IMG/VR virus record: IMGVR_UViG_3300017987_000371
Location: 1 to 23,375 of that record
DNA length: 23,375 bases
From: a virus
Reading direction: 5' to 3' (one strand)
Shown here one piece after another: positions 1 to 6,853 of the stretch (positions are counted from its first letter, which is position 1; each line of letters starts with the position of its first letter). The position numbers were made by a program, and so were the translations under genes. The notes under the pieces are model-generated. The model saw only the letters and a program-made list of their open reading frames with translations, searched no databases and was not told the origin of the DNA.

Positions 1-137
1 CGACGTCGAGTAGTACGTATTAGACACTAAATATACATTCATTGTACAGGCTCGATTTTAGTGCCTTTGCGGTGATCACCTTTCTCTTTCGGAATACCCA
101 ACAAAAACAGGCAATTACGATTTGACGAGAAATTTAC

Positions 138-166
138 TTGACAGTCAAGTGTTCAGTGCGGAAAAT
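138..166 (+). promoter_or_regulatory. Probable sigma70-type promoter of the late structural operon, overlapped by a palindrome
   Basis: TTGACA (138-143) is a consensus -35 box. A 17-nt spacer follows, then GAAAAT (161-166), which matches four of six positions of the -10 consensus. The -35 box lies inside a perfect palindrome, ACTTGACAGTCAAGT (136-150, 7-bp arms around one central A), so a dimeric regulator bound there would compete with or recruit RNA polymerase. The first gene of the head operon starts about 55 nt downstream. The sequence shows the boxes and palindrome; promoter activity and regulation are inferred. Confidence 0.55.
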
Positions 167-174
167 GTACTTAT

Positions 175-195
175 GGTGTACATCAGATGTACACC
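175..195 (+). repeat. Perfect 9-bp inverted repeat at the predicted 5' end of the transcript
   Basis: GGTGTACAT (175-183) and ATGTACACC (187-195) are exact reverse complements separated by CAG. The repeat begins about 9 nt after the proposed -10 box, so it would sit at the very start of the mRNA. It could be an operator, or an RNA hairpin protecting the 5' end. The core word TGTACA also occurs at 43-48, and TGTAC occurs at 166-170, so the element may be one of a small family of sites in this leader. Confidence 0.5.
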
Positions 196-219
196 GCCGC
201 AGCTTGTAGAAAGTAGAAC

Positions 220-486
220 ATGACAACGGCCATCACAAACGCTTTCCTAGACCAAGTAATCGCCGGATTAAAGCAAAAAATACTCAATTTTGAAACGGCC
301 GTAACCGCTCTCGAGTCGGGCGCCGTCACCGAGTACAACCTCGACACCGGTCAAACCGTCGTCAAGGTCAAAAAGGCCGACGTGTCGAATCTCCGAGAGT
401 CTCTTCGAACCATGTACGGCCGGCTTTCCGAGCTCGACATTCGTCGTCACGGTGGCTCGACTACACAGATGATCCCGGATTACTAG
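220..486 (+). CDS. gpW-like head-tail joining protein
   Basis: This 88-aa protein sits immediately upstream of the portal gene, the position of gene W in lambda. Like gpW it is small, with a helical N-terminus, a short polar turn (around YNLDTGQT, residues 39-46) followed by VVKVKKADVSNLRESL, and a basic C-terminus rich in Arg and Gly (RRHGG). In lambda, gpW is added to the filled head to let FII and the tail attach. The start codon is preceded only by a weak purine stretch (AGAAAGTAGAAC), unlike the strong AGGAGG sites of later genes. It is the first gene after the likely promoter. The assignment rests on position, size and general pattern, so it could be another small connector. Confidence 0.7.
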   Translation: MTTAITNAFLDQVIAGLKQKILNFETAVTALESGAVTEYNLDTGQTVVKVKKADVSNLRESLRTMYGRLSELDIRRHGGSTTQMIPDY

Positions 487-495
487 GAGGCGATT

Positions 496-2130
496 ATGTG
501 GGATGCTGAATACGTAGGGCCCGACGCACCGGAACGGGCCGTTTTTCCGACCTCTACCACAACCGCCGACAGTGTCGAATATATCGACGCTCCGGGCTCC
601 GAGCACGCCTTCTTCGACGGCGAGAAATACATCGGCGGCTTCGGCCCGACTCAACTCTTTACAATGGATTACGAGACGCTTCGGGCTCGAAGCGCTCAAC
701 TCTTTCGAGAAAATATCTACGCTCGAGGCCTTATTCGCCGGCTCTCGACAAACATAATCAACACCGGATTGCAACTAGAAGCGATTCCCGAAGAGTCGGT
801 CGTCGGCGTTCCCGAAGATTCGCTCTCGATGTGGTCGGAAGATGTCGAGACCCGGTTCGGCCTGTATTCAAAGACTCCAAGCCTTTGCGACCATCAAAAG
901 AGAGTCTCGCTCAACCGCCGGCAAAGACACATTCTCGAAGAGTCTCTCATCGTCGGCGATTGCCTTCTTGTTCTCCACTACGATCCGATCTTCAAGACGA
1001 ACCGGCTCGAGATCATCTCCGGAACGAGAGTCGACACACCGCTCGAGGAGCCGGCCAAGGGTAACACCATTAAGTACGGTGTCGAGCTCGACGCCGACGG
1101 GAAGCATGTTGCGTATCACGTAGCGCAAGAAGACGGGACATCGAAGAGAGTCGCCGCGGTGGGTCGGAAGTCGAAGCGACGCGTCGCTTGGATGGTATAC
1201 GGCACCGACCACCGTATCGACGACGTTCGCGGTGTTCCCCTTCTCGGGATCGTGATTCAGAGCATTAAAGAGATAGACAGGTATAGGGATAGCACCCAGC
1301 GAAAGGCGACGATCAATAGTATCTTGGCGATGTTCGTCAAGAAGACACAAGATGGCATGGGAACGCGTTCTCTTGGCGCCGGGGCTTCTCTTAAGGGTCA
1401 AGTCGACGTTACCGATTCCGACGGAACCACGAAGACACGGAATATACAAAAGTTCGTCCCCGGTGTCGTAATCGAAGAGCTCGGCTACGGAGAAGAGCCG
1501 GTTCCACATTCGGTATCGGGGACCGATGTCAACTTTGGCCGCTTCGAGTCGGCCGTACTCGCCGCTATAGCGTGGTGTAATGAGATCCCTCCCGAAATAT
1601 TGGTTCTCTCTTTCAATAGCAACTACAGTGCGAGCCAGGCCGCCACAAACGAATTTAAAATGTTTCTCAACGGTGAGAGGTCGAAGTTCGGCGAGCAAGT
1701 GTTACAGCCGATTTACTCGGAATGGCTTATCACCGAGATTCTCACCGGCCGCGTTATCGCTCCCGACTTTCTCGACGCAATGAGAGACCCGTCGAAGGTG
1801 TACATCTTTGCGGCCTGGCTCAACTCCGACTGGACCGGAGCAATCAAGCCAAGCCTCGACATCGTCAAGACGGCGAAGGGATACGGCCTTCTCGCCGATC
1901 GGGGCTGGATAACGAACGCTCGAGCGACGAGAGAAATCACCGGAACGAAGTTCTCTCGGAACGTTCGGATTCAACGCAAGGAGAGAGAGCTCCTCGCCGA
2001 GCTCGGAGAGATTCTCGGGCCCGACCTCGAGAACATGAACGTCGAAGATGTTTCAACCGAAGAAATTGACCAGCAAGAAGCGGCGGCGGCGGCCGTTGTT
2101 CCATTATTGAAAGCAGACGGTAGAGAGTAG
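496..2130 (+). CDS. Portal protein, lambda gpB family
   Basis: The 544-aa product matches the lambda-type portal family in length and pattern. After a short variable N-terminus comes an LRARSAQLFRENIYARGLIRRL segment (about residues 62-84) followed by NIINTGLQLEA, the typical start of the portal core. A middle region reads VGDCLLVLHYD and is followed by a helical region and an acidic/Gln/Ala-rich tail (EEIDQQEAAAAAVV). Portals form the dodecameric DNA-entry ring at one head vertex. The start is fixed by TAGGAGG just upstream, where the stop codon of the preceding gene is part of the ribosome binding site. Its place before a protease gene and a capsid gene follows the lambda order. Confidence 0.95.
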   Translation: MWDAEYVGPDAPERAVFPTSTTTADSVEYIDAPGSEHAFFDGEKYIGGFGPTQLFTMDYETLRARSAQLFRENIYARGLIRRLSTNIINTGLQLEAIPEESVVGVPEDSLSMWSEDVETRFGLYSKTPSLCDHQKRVSLNRRQRHILEESLIVGDCLLVLHYDPIFKTNRLEIISGTRVDTPLEEPAKGNTIKYGVELDADGKHVAYHVAQEDGTSKRVAAVGRKSKRRVAWMVYGTDHRIDDVRGVPLLGIVIQSIKEIDRYRDSTQRKATINSILAMFVKKTQDGMGTRSLGAGASLKGQVDVTDSDGTTKTRNIQKFVPGVVIEELGYGEEPVPHSVSGTDVNFGRFESAVLAAIAWCNEIPPEILVLSFNSNYSASQAATNEFKMFLNGERSKFGEQVLQPIYSEWLITEILTGRVIAPDFLDAMRDPSKVYIFAAWLNSDWTGAIKPSLDIVKTAKGYGLLADRGWITNARATREITGTKFSRNVRIQRKERELLAELGEILGPDLENMNVEDVSTEEIDQQEAAAAAVVPLLKADGRE

Positions 2131-2141
2131 GAGGCGATACG

Positions 2142-2423
2142 ATGGCAAGCAATCCCGCACTAGTAACAATCCCCGCGGCTCAATGGACGAAGGTAGCGAC
2201 GGGAGCGAAAACGGGATGGATCTTCCCGCTCATCTTCGGATCCGTTAACTACGTTCAAACGTACCGATTGACCACCGACCCGGCACCGACCGACGGAGAC
2301 TATTCCGAGGCCGTTCCGGTTTCTCAAGATGGGTACGAATTCGACTATTCCGTCGCCATGGATATTTATGTGTCGGTCACCGGCTCGGCGGCCGGAAAAG
2401 TTCGCGTAGACGTAGACACCTAG
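2142..2423 (+). CDS. Small beta-rich virion-type protein of unknown function
   Basis: This 93-aa protein has a strong GGAGG site 7 nt before its ATG, overlapping the portal stop. It has no signal peptide or membrane segment. The sequence alternates hydrophobic and polar residues (WTKVATGAKTGWIFPLIF, YEFDYSVAMDIYVSVTG), suggesting a compact all-beta fold. Short beta-sandwich proteins of this appearance are common among phage structural genes and may decorate the capsid or neck, but no catalytic or binding motif is visible and I do not assign a role. The position between portal and protease is an accessory slot relative to lambda. Confidence 0.75.
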   Translation: MASNPALVTIPAAQWTKVATGAKTGWIFPLIFGSVNYVQTYRLTTDPAPTDGDYSEAVPVSQDGYEFDYSVAMDIYVSVTGSAAGKVRVDVDT

Positions 2424-2440
2424 ACAAAGGAGCTCGAGCG

Positions 2441-2719
2441 ATGTCACCAAAAGCGGCCGAAGACAGAGAACTCTTAATTCGTATCGACGAGCGAACGACT
2501 CATATCGCGAAAGACGTCGAAGAGCTCAAACAAAAATCAATATCCGAGCACAAGGCGAAGCAACTCGATCAAGCGGCCCTTATGAAACACGAAGAAATTA
2601 TGCATTCTCCGAAGGTGGCGACACCGCTCTCGAGAAAACAAATTACATGGATCATACTTGCCATCCTCGGGCTTCTTTCGGCGCTCGGGATCTCGGTTCC
2701 GGCGACATTAGGAGGCTAA
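2441..2719 (+). CDS. Small coiled-coil protein with one C-terminal membrane segment
   Basis: The 92-aa product starts with a charged helical stretch with heptad-like spacing (RELLIRIDERTTHIAKDVEELKQ runs across about residues 8-30). It ends in a single hydrophobic segment (ITWIILAILGLLSALGISV, about residues 69-87). AAAGGAG precedes the ATG at good spacing. An N-terminal cytoplasmic coiled coil plus a C-terminal membrane anchor resembles XhlA-type haemolysin/holin-associated proteins, but a lysis function is only a possibility. Lysis genes are normally elsewhere, and no endolysin lies nearby. It could instead be a membrane-tethered assembly or superinfection protein. Confidence 0.8.
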   Translation: MSPKAAEDRELLIRIDERTTHIAKDVEELKQKSISEHKAKQLDQAALMKHEEIMHSPKVATPLSRKQITWIILAILGLLSALGISVPATLGG

Positions 2720-2720
2720 A

Positions 2721-4025
2721 ATGTCAAACTGGCTAGTGAATGAAAGCGCTCGAGAGGTCATCGGCCTCAGAAACGAACACAATATTACCGCGGCCGACCG
2801 GGCCGCCTACGAAGAGAAAATTACCGCCGGGCCTTCCGGGAAGACGAAAGTCGAAAACCGAGTCGCGTACATACCGATCAACGGCCTTCTCACGGAAGAT
2901 CCGGATTTCTGGGCTTATTGGTCTGGACTCGGAAACACCACATACAAGAGCATTCGAGCGGCCGTTCTCGAGGCCGAAGCGCTATATGAGGCCGGCGAAC
3001 TTGATAAGGCCGTTTTTGATGTTACCAGCTCCCCCGGGGGTAACGTCACCGGGCTTTTTGAAACGATGCAAGTCGTTAAAGATTCATCAATGCCGACAAA
3101 GACTCTCGTGCGGGACCTGGCCGCTTCCGCAACATACATGCTGATAAGCCAGACCGACGACATTCAGCTGCTCAACCGAGCGACTCAGGTCGGGAGCGTC
3201 GGCGTTATGCGAACGATGAGAAACGACGAGCAACTCATTCGAGTGACTAATACGGAATCTCCCGACAAAAATCCCGACGCTGCCACCAAAGCCGGCCTCG
3301 ACGTAGTCAAGTCGGAGCTTGACGATCTCTTCGACGTTTTCGCCGAGAAAATCGCCGACGGTCGAAACACCGCGAAGAGCGAAGTCGTCGAGAACTTCGG
3401 CCGCGGCCGTATGGTCATCGCCGAAAAGGCCGTCGCCGCCGGTATGGTCGACGGGATCATAAATTCAAAAGAACAGTCGACGAGCTCGAGCTCGGCGGCC
3501 GTCAAGACGCCGGTCGAGGTCGCCGCTCATTACGAGACAACGGCTTCGGCGAAATCGACTCGGATCGAAACAAACATCGCCGCACCGGAGAAGCTCGCTT
3601 CTTCCGACGGCTCAACACCGGCCGCCGAAACAGGGACAGCGGTCACAGCAAAGGAGGTCGAATCAATGGATTTGACGACACTCAAGAGCGAGCATCCCGA
3701 GATTTACGCGGCGGTGCTCAAGGAAGGTGAGGAGAAAGAGCGGAAACGCGTCAACAGTCACCTCACCATGGGCGAGAAGTGCAAGGCTATGCCGATCGCT
3801 CTCAAGGCAATCAAAGAGGGAACGGAGCTCGACGGAGAGCTCACCGCGGATTATGTCGCGTCCCTCACCAACGCGAACGACATCGAAGCTCGCACCGACG
3901 ACAATCAAGACACCGGCGACGCCGGAGCGGCCGCCGGTTCGAGCTCGGAAAGCGTCGAAGACTACGTCGCCAAGCAGGTATGCGCGATGCTCGGCGCTTC
4001 CGACGACGACGAAGAGGAGGTGTAA
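2721..4025 (+). CDS. Head maturation protease, S49/ClpP-like (lambda gpC type)
   Basis: The 434-aa protein has the S49 phage-protease layout. A beta strand VAYIPINGLL (48-57) is followed by SSPGG (103-107, in place of the usual DSPGG), the LAASATYM block with probable nucleophile Ser136, and a TQVGSVGVM strand. A Lys in SPDKNPDA (Lys183) lies where lambda-type enzymes carry the Lys of the Ser-Lys dyad. The catalytic domain ends near residue 250, followed by a Ser/Ala/Thr-rich linker and, from residue 316, an acidic scaffold-like domain. Such proteases cut scaffold and portal during procapsid maturation. AGGAGG lies 5 nt before the ATG. The catalytic residues are inferred from pattern, not from an alignment. 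Confidence 0.92.
   Translation: MSNWLVNESAREVIGLRNEHNITAADRAAYEEKITAGPSGKTKVENRVAYIPINGLLTEDPDFWAYWSGLGNTTYKSIRAAVLEAEALYEAGELDKAVFDVTSSPGGNVTGLFETMQVVKDSSMPTKTLVRDLAASATYMLISQTDDIQLLNRATQVGSVGVMRTMRNDEQLIRVTNTESPDKNPDAATKAGLDVVKSELDDLFDVFAEKIADGRNTAKSEVVENFGRGRMVIAEKAVAAGMVDGIINSKEQSTSSSSAAVKTPVEVAAHYETTASAKSTRIETNIAAPEKLASSDGSTPAAETGTAVTAKEVESMDLTTLKSEHPEIYAAVLKEGEEKERKRVNSHLTMGEKCKAMPIALKAIKEGTELDGELTADYVASLTNANDIEARTDDNQDTGDAGAAAGSSSESVEDYVAKQVCAMLGASDDDEEEV
3666..4025 (+). CDS. Nested scaffold protein from an internal in-frame start (lambda Nu3 type)
   Basis: Inside the protease gene, AAGGAGG (3651-3657) stands 8 nt before an in-frame ATG at 3666 (codon 316). It is as strong as any ribosome binding site in the window, although no new gene needs it in another frame. 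Translation from it gives 119 aa sharing the protease C-terminus: a charged helical region (KEGEEKERKRVNSHL), a linker, and a very acidic end (GASDDDEEEV). Lambda makes its scaffold Nu3 in the same way from gene C. The site and frame are seen directly; use of the start and the scaffold role are inferred from the lambda parallel. Confidence 0.8.
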   Translation: MDLTTLKSEHPEIYAAVLKEGEEKERKRVNSHLTMGEKCKAMPIALKAIKEGTELDGELTADYVASLTNANDIEARTDDNQDTGDAGAAAGSSSESVEDYVAKQVCAMLGASDDDEEEV

Positions 4026-4027
4026 TC

Positions 4028-5029
4028 ATGTCCTTGACCATCAACCAATACGATACCGGCTCCGTCGTTTTCGAAGGAGACTACGAGGACGATACGCTGA
4101 AATTTGCGGCGGCCGGAACGGTTCTCAAGGGAACGATTCTCGCGCGCGACAATTCCGACGACAAGTTGATCCCCTTCGAAAAGGGCCCGCTCTCCGCTCG
4201 CAAGGTGTGCTCGGCCGAGACGTACAAGTTCGTAGACGGCGACACCATGGTTATCGATGTCGACGACGCCGGTAACGCGACGGTTACGTTCAACGCGGCC
4301 GCGGGGTACGTCGAAGACACGACCACAACTTACCCTTGTGCGGATCAAGACGGCTTGACCGTCATCATTTCGGTCGACGGCGGCGACGCTCAGACTTGCA
4401 CGTTCTCGGGAGCGACAACGACTCTCGCTTCGATTCTCGCGCAAATGAACGCGGCCTTCGAAGGCGTCAAGGTCATCGACAACGGCTCCGGCCAGCCGAA
4501 GATCATTTCGGACACCGAGGGCACCGGGAGCACCATCAGTGACCCGACCGGAACCGGGCTCTTCGTAACGAACTCCGACGCTCCCGTCGCCGGCACCGGC
4601 GATGCTGTGAACGCGGACGAGGTCACCGCTCTCGAGGTCGAGACGCTCATCGAAGGCGACTCCACCGCCGCGGTCACCGTAACCAGCGGGATCCCGACCA
4701 TTTGGAGCCCGACCACCGGGAGCGGCTCCGAGCTCGAGTTCGTCTCCGGAACTCTCCTCGCGAAGCTCGGCCTCTCCGCCGAAGTCATCACACCGCCCGA
4801 CACCGGGGCTCTTACTCCGGTTTCGGTACTCACCGACGAGATCGTCGCCACCGGCGCCGGAGACAAGCCGGTTCGGCCTCTCCAAATCGGTAAGGTGAAC
4901 AAGAACAAACTGGTTATCCACGCCGACGGAGACGCGACGAACGTCGACGAAGTCGTCAAGGATCAACTCAAAGACACCGGGATTCTGGTAGTAGAGAGCA
5001 CCGTTCTCTCTCTCCAGGATAACGACTAG
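4028..5029 (+). CDS. Head decoration protein (lambda gpD type) with a large central insert
   Basis: The ATG at 4028 follows GAGGAGG at good spacing, giving 333 aa; an in-frame ATG upstream at 3779 lies inside the protease gene and is not needed. Residues 12-60 (VVFEGDYEDDTLKFAAAGTV onward, then a TILARDNSDDKL strand) and 262-333 (PVSVLTDEIV, IGKVNKNKLVI, LKDTGILVVES) read like the two halves of a gpD-type trimeric decoration protein of about 110 aa. Between them lie about 180 residues of Thr/Gly/Asp-rich beta sequence, including DGLTVIISVDGGDAQTCTF and a LAKLGLSAEV end. The insert probably forms an extra domain exposed on the capsid surface. gpD-type proteins stabilise the expanded head. Confidence 0.82.
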   Translation: MSLTINQYDTGSVVFEGDYEDDTLKFAAAGTVLKGTILARDNSDDKLIPFEKGPLSARKVCSAETYKFVDGDTMVIDVDDAGNATVTFNAAAGYVEDTTTTYPCADQDGLTVIISVDGGDAQTCTFSGATTTLASILAQMNAAFEGVKVIDNGSGQPKIISDTEGTGSTISDPTGTGLFVTNSDAPVAGTGDAVNADEVTALEVETLIEGDSTAAVTVTSGIPTIWSPTTGSGSELEFVSGTLLAKLGLSAEVITPPDTGALTPVSVLTDEIVATGAGDKPVRPLQIGKVNKNKLVIHADGDATNVDEVVKDQLKDTGILVVESTVLSLQDND

Positions 5030-5044
5030 AAAGGAGGGGCAACT

Positions 5045-6133
5045 ATGACGACTCCCGCAACGAAAAAGATGATCCGGGCGTACTACGAACAACGTCCCTT
5101 GAAAATGTTTCTCCAAAGTCTCTTTCAGAGTCCCCCGGAGAACTTCCACAAGTCGGAAAAGGTCGAATGGGAAGTCGAGCGAGACGGAGAAGAAGTCGCC
5201 GTCGCGATCAAAGACTATTCCACCGGATACCGGAACAACACCGCCGACGAGTACACCGCGAAGGAGCTCGTTCCCCCGGCGTACAAGGAGAGCTTCCGGC
5301 TCCACGTCTACGACCAAATGAAGAAGCAATCCGGCAAAGTCGACACCGACGATCCGGACTTCCAGGCCGCGGCCACCGCGAAGAGCTTCAAGAACTACCG
5401 TCGGATCGAGAAGAAAATCCGCCGAGCGATCGAGCTTCAATGCGGCCAGATTCTCACCACCGGCCAGCTCGACCTTAAGGACGAGAACGGGAACACCATT
5501 TACGCGATCGACTTCAAGCCGAAGGCCGCTCACTTTTTCTCGGCCGGCACGGCATGGAACGCGGCCTCTCCGACCATCGAAGCGAACATCATGACGGCCG
5601 CTCAACTGGTTCGGAACAACACCGGGCTCGACGCCGACGAGATCATCATGGATGAAAATTCGTGGGTCGCCGCCAAAAACAACGCGGATTTCATGAAGAT
5701 TTTCGACTATCGCCGGGCCGACTTCGGCTCTCTAGGCGAAAACGGAAACAAGTACGCGAACACCGGCGCAACCTATCACGGAAGAATCCAGATCGGCGCG
5801 TACTGGTACAGTATCTACACCTACGACAAGACGTACACCGATCCGGAGACCGGGAATACCTCTCGTTTCTTGCCTTCGGCGAAATGCGTCGTTCGGGCTT
5901 CCGAAGGCCGGCTCGACCTCACTTTCGGCTATGTGCCGAACTTCCGGCCGATCGCTTCTCAAGCGCTCCGCTTCTTGCCGGGCCGCATGAGCTCCCGAGC
6001 TCAGGGTATGGATATGTTCCCGAACGCGTGGCTCTCGCTCGACGGCGAGGCGATGTTCGCCGGGCTCGCTTCCAGGCCTTGCGCGATTCCGACGGCGATC
6101 GATTCGTTCGCCTGTATCTCGACCGGCGTATAA
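5045..6133 (+). CDS. Major capsid protein, lambda gpE family
   Basis: The 362-aa product has the length and sequence pattern of lambda-type capsid proteins. It has an N-terminal arm (YYEQRPLKMFLQSLFQ), then EVERDGEEVAVAIKDYSTG and PPAYKESFRLHVYDQM. A basic helix region (SFKNYRRIEKKIRRAIELQ) follows, then the late domain ending in RMSSRAQGMDMF and a Gly/Ser/Ala-rich tail. It forms the HK97-fold shell. AAAGGAGG lies upstream of the ATG, and the gene directly follows the decoration gene, the D-E order of lambda. Codon use is strongly biased, as expected for an abundant protein. Confidence 0.95.
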   Translation: MTTPATKKMIRAYYEQRPLKMFLQSLFQSPPENFHKSEKVEWEVERDGEEVAVAIKDYSTGYRNNTADEYTAKELVPPAYKESFRLHVYDQMKKQSGKVDTDDPDFQAAATAKSFKNYRRIEKKIRRAIELQCGQILTTGQLDLKDENGNTIYAIDFKPKAAHFFSAGTAWNAASPTIEANIMTAAQLVRNNTGLDADEIIMDENSWVAAKNNADFMKIFDYRRADFGSLGENGNKYANTGATYHGRIQIGAYWYSIYTYDKTYTDPETGNTSRFLPSAKCVVRASEGRLDLTFGYVPNFRPIASQALRFLPGRMSSRAQGMDMFPNAWLSLDGEAMFAGLASRPCAIPTAIDSFACISTGV

Positions 6134-6154
6134 GCCGAGAAAGGAGCCGGAGCA

Positions 6155-6457
6155 ATGGCGAAGAAGAAGAAAGCAGCGAAGCCGGCGAAGGTAGCGACGA
6201 AGAAGGCCGAGGCGAAAATCGAGAAACCGATCGAGCCGACGCCGACACCGGAGCCCGTTCCGGCTCCCGAGCCGGCCACCAAGGCGCCGAAGTCCGAAAG
6301 ATGGGTCGTCGCAAAGGGTCACGTCATATCCGGCCGGAGAGGCCTTCTCGAGGCCGGCGACGACGTAACCCCGGAACTAGTACACCCGCTCGAGGAGCAA
6401 GCTCTTAAGTCGTTCGAGATGCTCAAGGCTCGAGGGCTCATCGTTCCGGCTTCGTAA
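6155..6457 (+). CDS. Lys/Pro/Ala-rich head-tail region protein of unknown function
   Basis: The 100-aa protein has two parts. Residues 1-48 are low complexity: a Lys/Ala-rich start (MAKKKKAAKPAKVATKKAEAK) followed by a Pro/Glu/Thr stretch. Residues 49-100 form a small folded-looking domain (WVVAKGHVISGRRGLLEAGDDVTPEL, ending MLKARGLIVPAS). AAAGGAG precedes the ATG. Its place just after the capsid gene matches small connector or capsid-associated proteins. The basic tail could contact DNA or the acidic head interior, but this is speculation. Confidence 0.8.
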   Translation: MAKKKKAAKPAKVATKKAEAKIEKPIEPTPTPEPVPAPEPATKAPKSERWVVAKGHVISGRRGLLEAGDDVTPELVHPLEEQALKSFEMLKARGLIVPAS

Positions 6458-6475
6458 ATGTAGGTAGGGATCACT

Positions 6476-6853
6476 ATGGGCATTAGAGAGACGGCCGCGG
6501 CCGACATAAAAGCGATACTCGAGGATAAAACAACCGGCTTCGGTTGGGATATTACCTTGACTTCTCCGAGCAACGTGTCGGCCGCGTTCGTCGGCTTTTC
6601 GACGGATGTCTATCGAGAGTATGACGACGACGATCGACTTGTCAGTCTTCGAGCTGCCTCTATTGCCCTTAGTACCCTTTCTCTCACCGCGGCCGGGATG
6701 GCTCTCCCGGAAGGAATACACTCGGAGACCTCGAGGCCTTGGGTCGTCGAGTTCGCCGACATCGAAGGGAACGCGGGAAAGTTCAAAGTCAAAGAATCAA
6801 ATCCAGACCGGGCCGCCGGTGTTGTGGTGTGCCACCTCGAGGAGTACAAGTAA
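6476..6853 (+). CDS. Probable head-tail connector/tail attachment protein
   Basis: This 125-aa protein lies between the capsid gene and the tail-completion gene, where lambda carries FII and Mu carries small neck genes. It begins with a helical segment (ETAAADIKAILEDKTTG), followed by beta strands (WDITLTSPSNVSAAFVGFSTDVYREYDDDD) and a typical strand-turn ending (GNAGKFKVKESNPDRAAGVVVCHLEEYK), consistent with a small beta-barrel joining protein. GTAGGG upstream of the ATG is a moderate ribosome binding site. Its stop codon directly abuts the next ATG, so the two are probably translationally coupled. The exact family is not identified. Confidence 0.72.
   Translation: MGIRETAAADIKAILEDKTTGFGWDITLTSPSNVSAAFVGFSTDVYREYDDDDRLVSLRAASIALSTLSLTAAGMALPEGIHSETSRPWVVEFADIEGNAGKFKVKESNPDRAAGVVVCHLEEYK

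Noticed and set aside
1-13. Possible last codons of an upstream gene (GAC GTC GAG then TAG at 11-13)
   Set aside because: The codon choice fits this phage, and a terminase gene would be expected upstream, but three codons cannot support a call.
71-80. Palindrome GGTGATCACC followed by a pyrimidine run
   Set aside because: It has no loop and no clean U-run, so it is not a convincing terminator. Ten-base palindromes can occur by chance.
868-1698. 276-aa minus-strand open frame inside the portal gene
   Set aside because: It lies entirely opposite the portal, with no ribosome binding site and no recognisable motif.
3779-4027. Earlier in-frame start for the decoration protein
   Set aside because: It would overlap the protease C-terminus with Arg-rich, non-family sequence. 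The ATG at 4028 has GAGGAGG at the right spacing and gives a gpD-like N-terminus.
3962-5605. 547-aa open frame on the minus strand opposite protease, decoration and capsid genes
   Set aside because: It is antisense to three well-supported genes, reads as low-complexity Arg/Gly/Val sequence, and reflects the codon bias (few TTA, CTA and TCA codons on the + strand). No ribosome binding site or domain supports it.
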